A stretch of 6,891 bases of DNA from an uncultured bacterium (GTDB lineage: Bacteria; Actinomycetota; Actinomycetes; S36-B12). The notes below the pieces were generated by a model. The model had not been told where the DNA came from. It searched no databases and was given only the letters and a program-made list of their open reading frames with translations. Numbering within the stretch: the first letter of the stretch is position 1; the number at the start of each line of letters is the position of its first letter. Shown here one piece after another: positions 5,357 through 6,891 of the stretch. Location: contig CAJAKT010000547.1 in the NCBI GenBank assembly GCA_903940375.1, positions 1-6,891 on the forward strand, read 5' to 3'. The position numbers and the translations under genes were made by a program.

Positions 5357-6621
5357 TGACCAGCCCCGACGACATCCGCACCGCAGTCCGCGAGCGCTAT
5401 GCGGCCGCGGCGACGTCGGCATCCTGCTGCGGGCCAACCTCCTGCTGCGGTGTAGCCGATGCGGCAATCGATGCGGTCGACCCGTTCGGCCAGTCGCAGT
5501 ACGGCGACGACGAGCGCGCACTTCTGCCCGAGGAGGCCCTGATCGCCTCACTCGGATGCGGTAACCCCACGCTGCTCGCCGAGCTGGCACCGGGCGATGT
5601 CGTCCTCGACCTCGGATCCGGCGGTGGCATCGATGTGCTCCTGTCCGCTCGACGGGTCGCACCGGGAGGCATGGCATACGGGCTCGACATGACCCCCGAG
5701 ATGCTCGCGCTGGCAAACGCCAACAAGGCCAAGTCCGGGATCACGAACGTCGAGTTCCTGCTCGGCAGCATCGAGGACATGCCGCTGCCCGACAACACCA
5801 TCGACGTCATCATCTCGAACTGCGTCGTCAACCTCTCACCCGACAAGGATCAGGTCTTCCGGGAGTCCTTTCGCGTCCTGGCGCCCGGTGGCCGCTTCGC
5901 CATCTCCGACATGGTGCTCGCGCGCCCCCTCCCGCCCGAGATCGCGTCGATCATGGCGCTGTGGACCGGATGCATCGCCGGAGCGCTGACGGAGGACCAG
6001 GTCATCGCCGGTCTGGGTGCCGCGGGCTTCGTCGACGCCAGCCTCGAACCGACGACGGTCTTCGGTCGCGCCGAGCTCGAGGCACTGGCCGCCGGACTTG
6101 ATCCGTCCCAGATCCCTGAAGGTGTCGATATCGCCACCGCAATCGACACCCTCGACGGCGTCATCCGCGCCGCGTTCATCCGCGCCACCAAGCCAGCAGC
6201 CCCCGCACCCAAGGAGACCCGCATGACCGCCATCCACGTGTACGAGCCCGCCCTGTGCTGCAACACGGGGGTGTGCGGCCCGGATGTCGATCAGGCACTC
6301 GTCGACTTCACTGCCGACCTCGGCTTCTTCAGCGAGCAGGGCGTCGACATCGCCCGGCACAACCTGGCGAATGACCCGATGGCATTCGCCAATGACGAGA
6401 CGGTGCGTACGTTCCTGCAGGTCGCCGGATCCGAGGGCCTGCCGCTGACCACGGTCGACGGGGTCACGGTGATGACGGGCACGTATCCGAGCCGCGAGCA
6501 GCTCGCACGCTTCGCCGGCATTGCAGAGTCGTCGATGGCCCCCGCCGGAACGAGCCTTCTGCAGATTGCCGACGAGACCTCGGACGACACCTGTGCGTGC
6601 GGACCCACCGGCTGCTGCTGA
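5356..6621 (+). CDS. ArsM-ArsD fusion: As(III) methyltransferase joined to arsenite metallochaperone
   Basis: One 421-residue frame joins two arsenic proteins. Residues 1-289 are ArsM, which methylates As(III) with S-adenosylmethionine: SAM site DLGSGGGIDV (85-94), GLDMTPEML (109-117), SNCVVNLSPDK (154-164), with the conserved cysteines C68 (SLGCGNP), C156 and C206 plus N-terminal pairs C24/C25 and C30/C31. A Pro/Ala-rich linker (about 280-289) leads to residues 290-421, ArsD, which carries As(III) to the ArsA ATPase: C301, C302 and C307 match Cys12, 13 and 18 of plasmid R773 ArsD when counted from M290, and C413, C415, C420 and C421 form a Cys-rich tail. Both parts look complete. The ArsD start keeps its own ribosome binding site, so free ArsD may also be made. 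A one-base insertion or sequencing error at the junction is possible. Confidence 0.9.
   Translation: MTSPDDIRTAVRERYAAAATSASCCGPTSCCGVADAAIDAVDPFGQSQYGDDERALLPEEALIASLGCGNPTLLAELAPGDVVLDLGSGGGIDVLLSARRVAPGGMAYGLDMTPEMLALANANKAKSGITNVEFLLGSIEDMPLPDNTIDVIISNCVVNLSPDKDQVFRESFRVLAPGGRFAISDMVLARPLPPEIASIMALWTGCIAGALTEDQVIAGLGAAGFVDASLEPTTVFGRAELEALAAGLDPSQIPEGVDIATAIDTLDGVIRAAFIRATKPAAPAPKETRMTAIHVYEPALCCNTGVCGPDVDQALVDFTADLGFFSEQGVDIARHNLANDPMAFANDETVRTFLQVAGSEGLPLTTVDGVTVMTGTYPSREQLARFAGIAESSMAPAGTSLLQIADETSDDTCACGPTGCC
6211..6225 (+). promoter_or_regulatory. Internal ribosome binding site and ATG of the ArsD part
   Basis: AAGGAG (6211-6216), six bases, then ATG (6223-6225), in frame with arsM and exactly where ArsD homology begins. 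From this ATG the product would be 132 residues, close to the roughly 120 of stand-alone ArsD. It is the best Shine-Dalgarno match noted in this operon. The ATG is followed by A, so a TGA (6224-6226) overlaps it in the +1 frame, as in normal ATGA gene overlaps. Confidence 0.7.
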
Positions 6622-6622
6622 C

Positions 6623-6891
6623 ATGTATTCGTTCCTGTCCGATCCGCCGCGTTTCCTGTTCTTCACCGGCAAGGGCGGCGTCGGCAAGACGTCCATCGCC
6701 TGCGCCACTGCGGTGCATCTTGCCGATCAGGGCAAGCGCGTCCTGCTGGTCAGCACCGACCCGGCATCGAATGTCGGGCAGGTCTTCGACTGCGCCATCG
6801 GCAATGCGATCACGCCCATCCCGGACGTGCCCGGCCTCTCCGCGATGGAGATCGATCCTGAGGCCGCTGCCGAGGCCTACCGGGAGCGCAT
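6623..6891 (+). CDS. arsA: ArsA arsenite-stimulated ATPase, N-terminal part (cut by the window edge)
   Basis: The first 89 codons of ArsA, the ATPase that takes As(III) from ArsD and energises an ArsB-type efflux permease at the membrane. The first nucleotide-binding site shows the deviant Walker A GKGGVGKTS (16-24), followed by VSTDPASNVGQVFDCAIGN, PGLSAMEIDPEAAAEAYRER, a close match to the R773 ArsA pattern. The second ATPase half and the metal-site cysteines lie beyond the edge, as would any permease gene. The ATG is one base past the arsM-arsD stop; no Shine-Dalgarno is visible before it, so translation probably depends on coupling to the upstream gene. Confidence 0.95.
   Translation, partial: MYSFLSDPPRFLFFTGKGGVGKTSIACATAVHLADQGKRVLLVSTDPASNVGQVFDCAIGNAITPIPDVPGLSAMEIDPEAAAEAYRER

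Noticed and set aside
5836..6708. 290-codon frame on the minus strand opposite arsM-arsD and arsA
   Set aside because: A shadow of the real genes: it crosses from arsM-arsD into arsA on the wrong strand and shows no recognisable domain.
1..6891. CRISPR arrays, tRNA or rRNA genes, insertion sequences
   Set aside because: I saw no regularly spaced repeats, no tRNA-like cloverleaf, and no transposase or integrase coding sequence in the window.

Overview
The window is GC-rich and looks like an actinobacterial chromosome. Genes are tightly packed, GTG starts are frequent, the order yraN-comM-dprA is one commonly seen in Actinomycetota, and at least one promoter places the transcription start on the start codon (leaderless). 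The species cannot be named from the sequence. The assignment to Actinomycetota is an inference from gene order and style.

Layout, left to right. Positions 3-107 (+) hold the C-terminal tail of a DUF1566 (Lcl_C)-type protein whose body lies outside the window. It converges on a two-gene toxin-antitoxin module on the minus strand: a Phd/YefM-type antitoxin (502-756) and a VapC-like PIN-domain toxin (119-511). Upstream of that module a 17-bp-stem hairpin (823-880) probably ends transcription of the next minus-strand block, yraN-comM-dprA (918-3907), which is joined by a 6-bp gap and a GTGA stop/start overlap. Further right, still on the minus strand, is a class III-like polyphosphate kinase 2 (4017-4919).

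A 113-bp divergent region follows, with a clear ArsR-type operator and promoter, and then a plus-strand arsenic operon: arsR (5033-5356), a single reading frame joining ArsM (As(III) S-adenosylmethionine methyltransferase) to ArsD (arsenite metallochaperone) (5356-6621), and the start of arsA (6623 to the window end). ArsR would release the promoter when As(III) binds. ArsD normally hands As(III) to the ArsA ATPase, which drives an efflux permease expected beyond the right edge. ArsM methylates As(III).

The most notable point is the ArsM-ArsD fusion. Its ArsD part keeps its own Shine-Dalgarno AAGGAG and ATG at the exact junction. A TGA overlaps that ATG (ATGA) in the +1 frame, just downstream of a run of five C. 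This looks like a recent one-base fusion of two formerly overlapping genes, or a sequencing error that mimics one. It could also give both fused and free ArsD.
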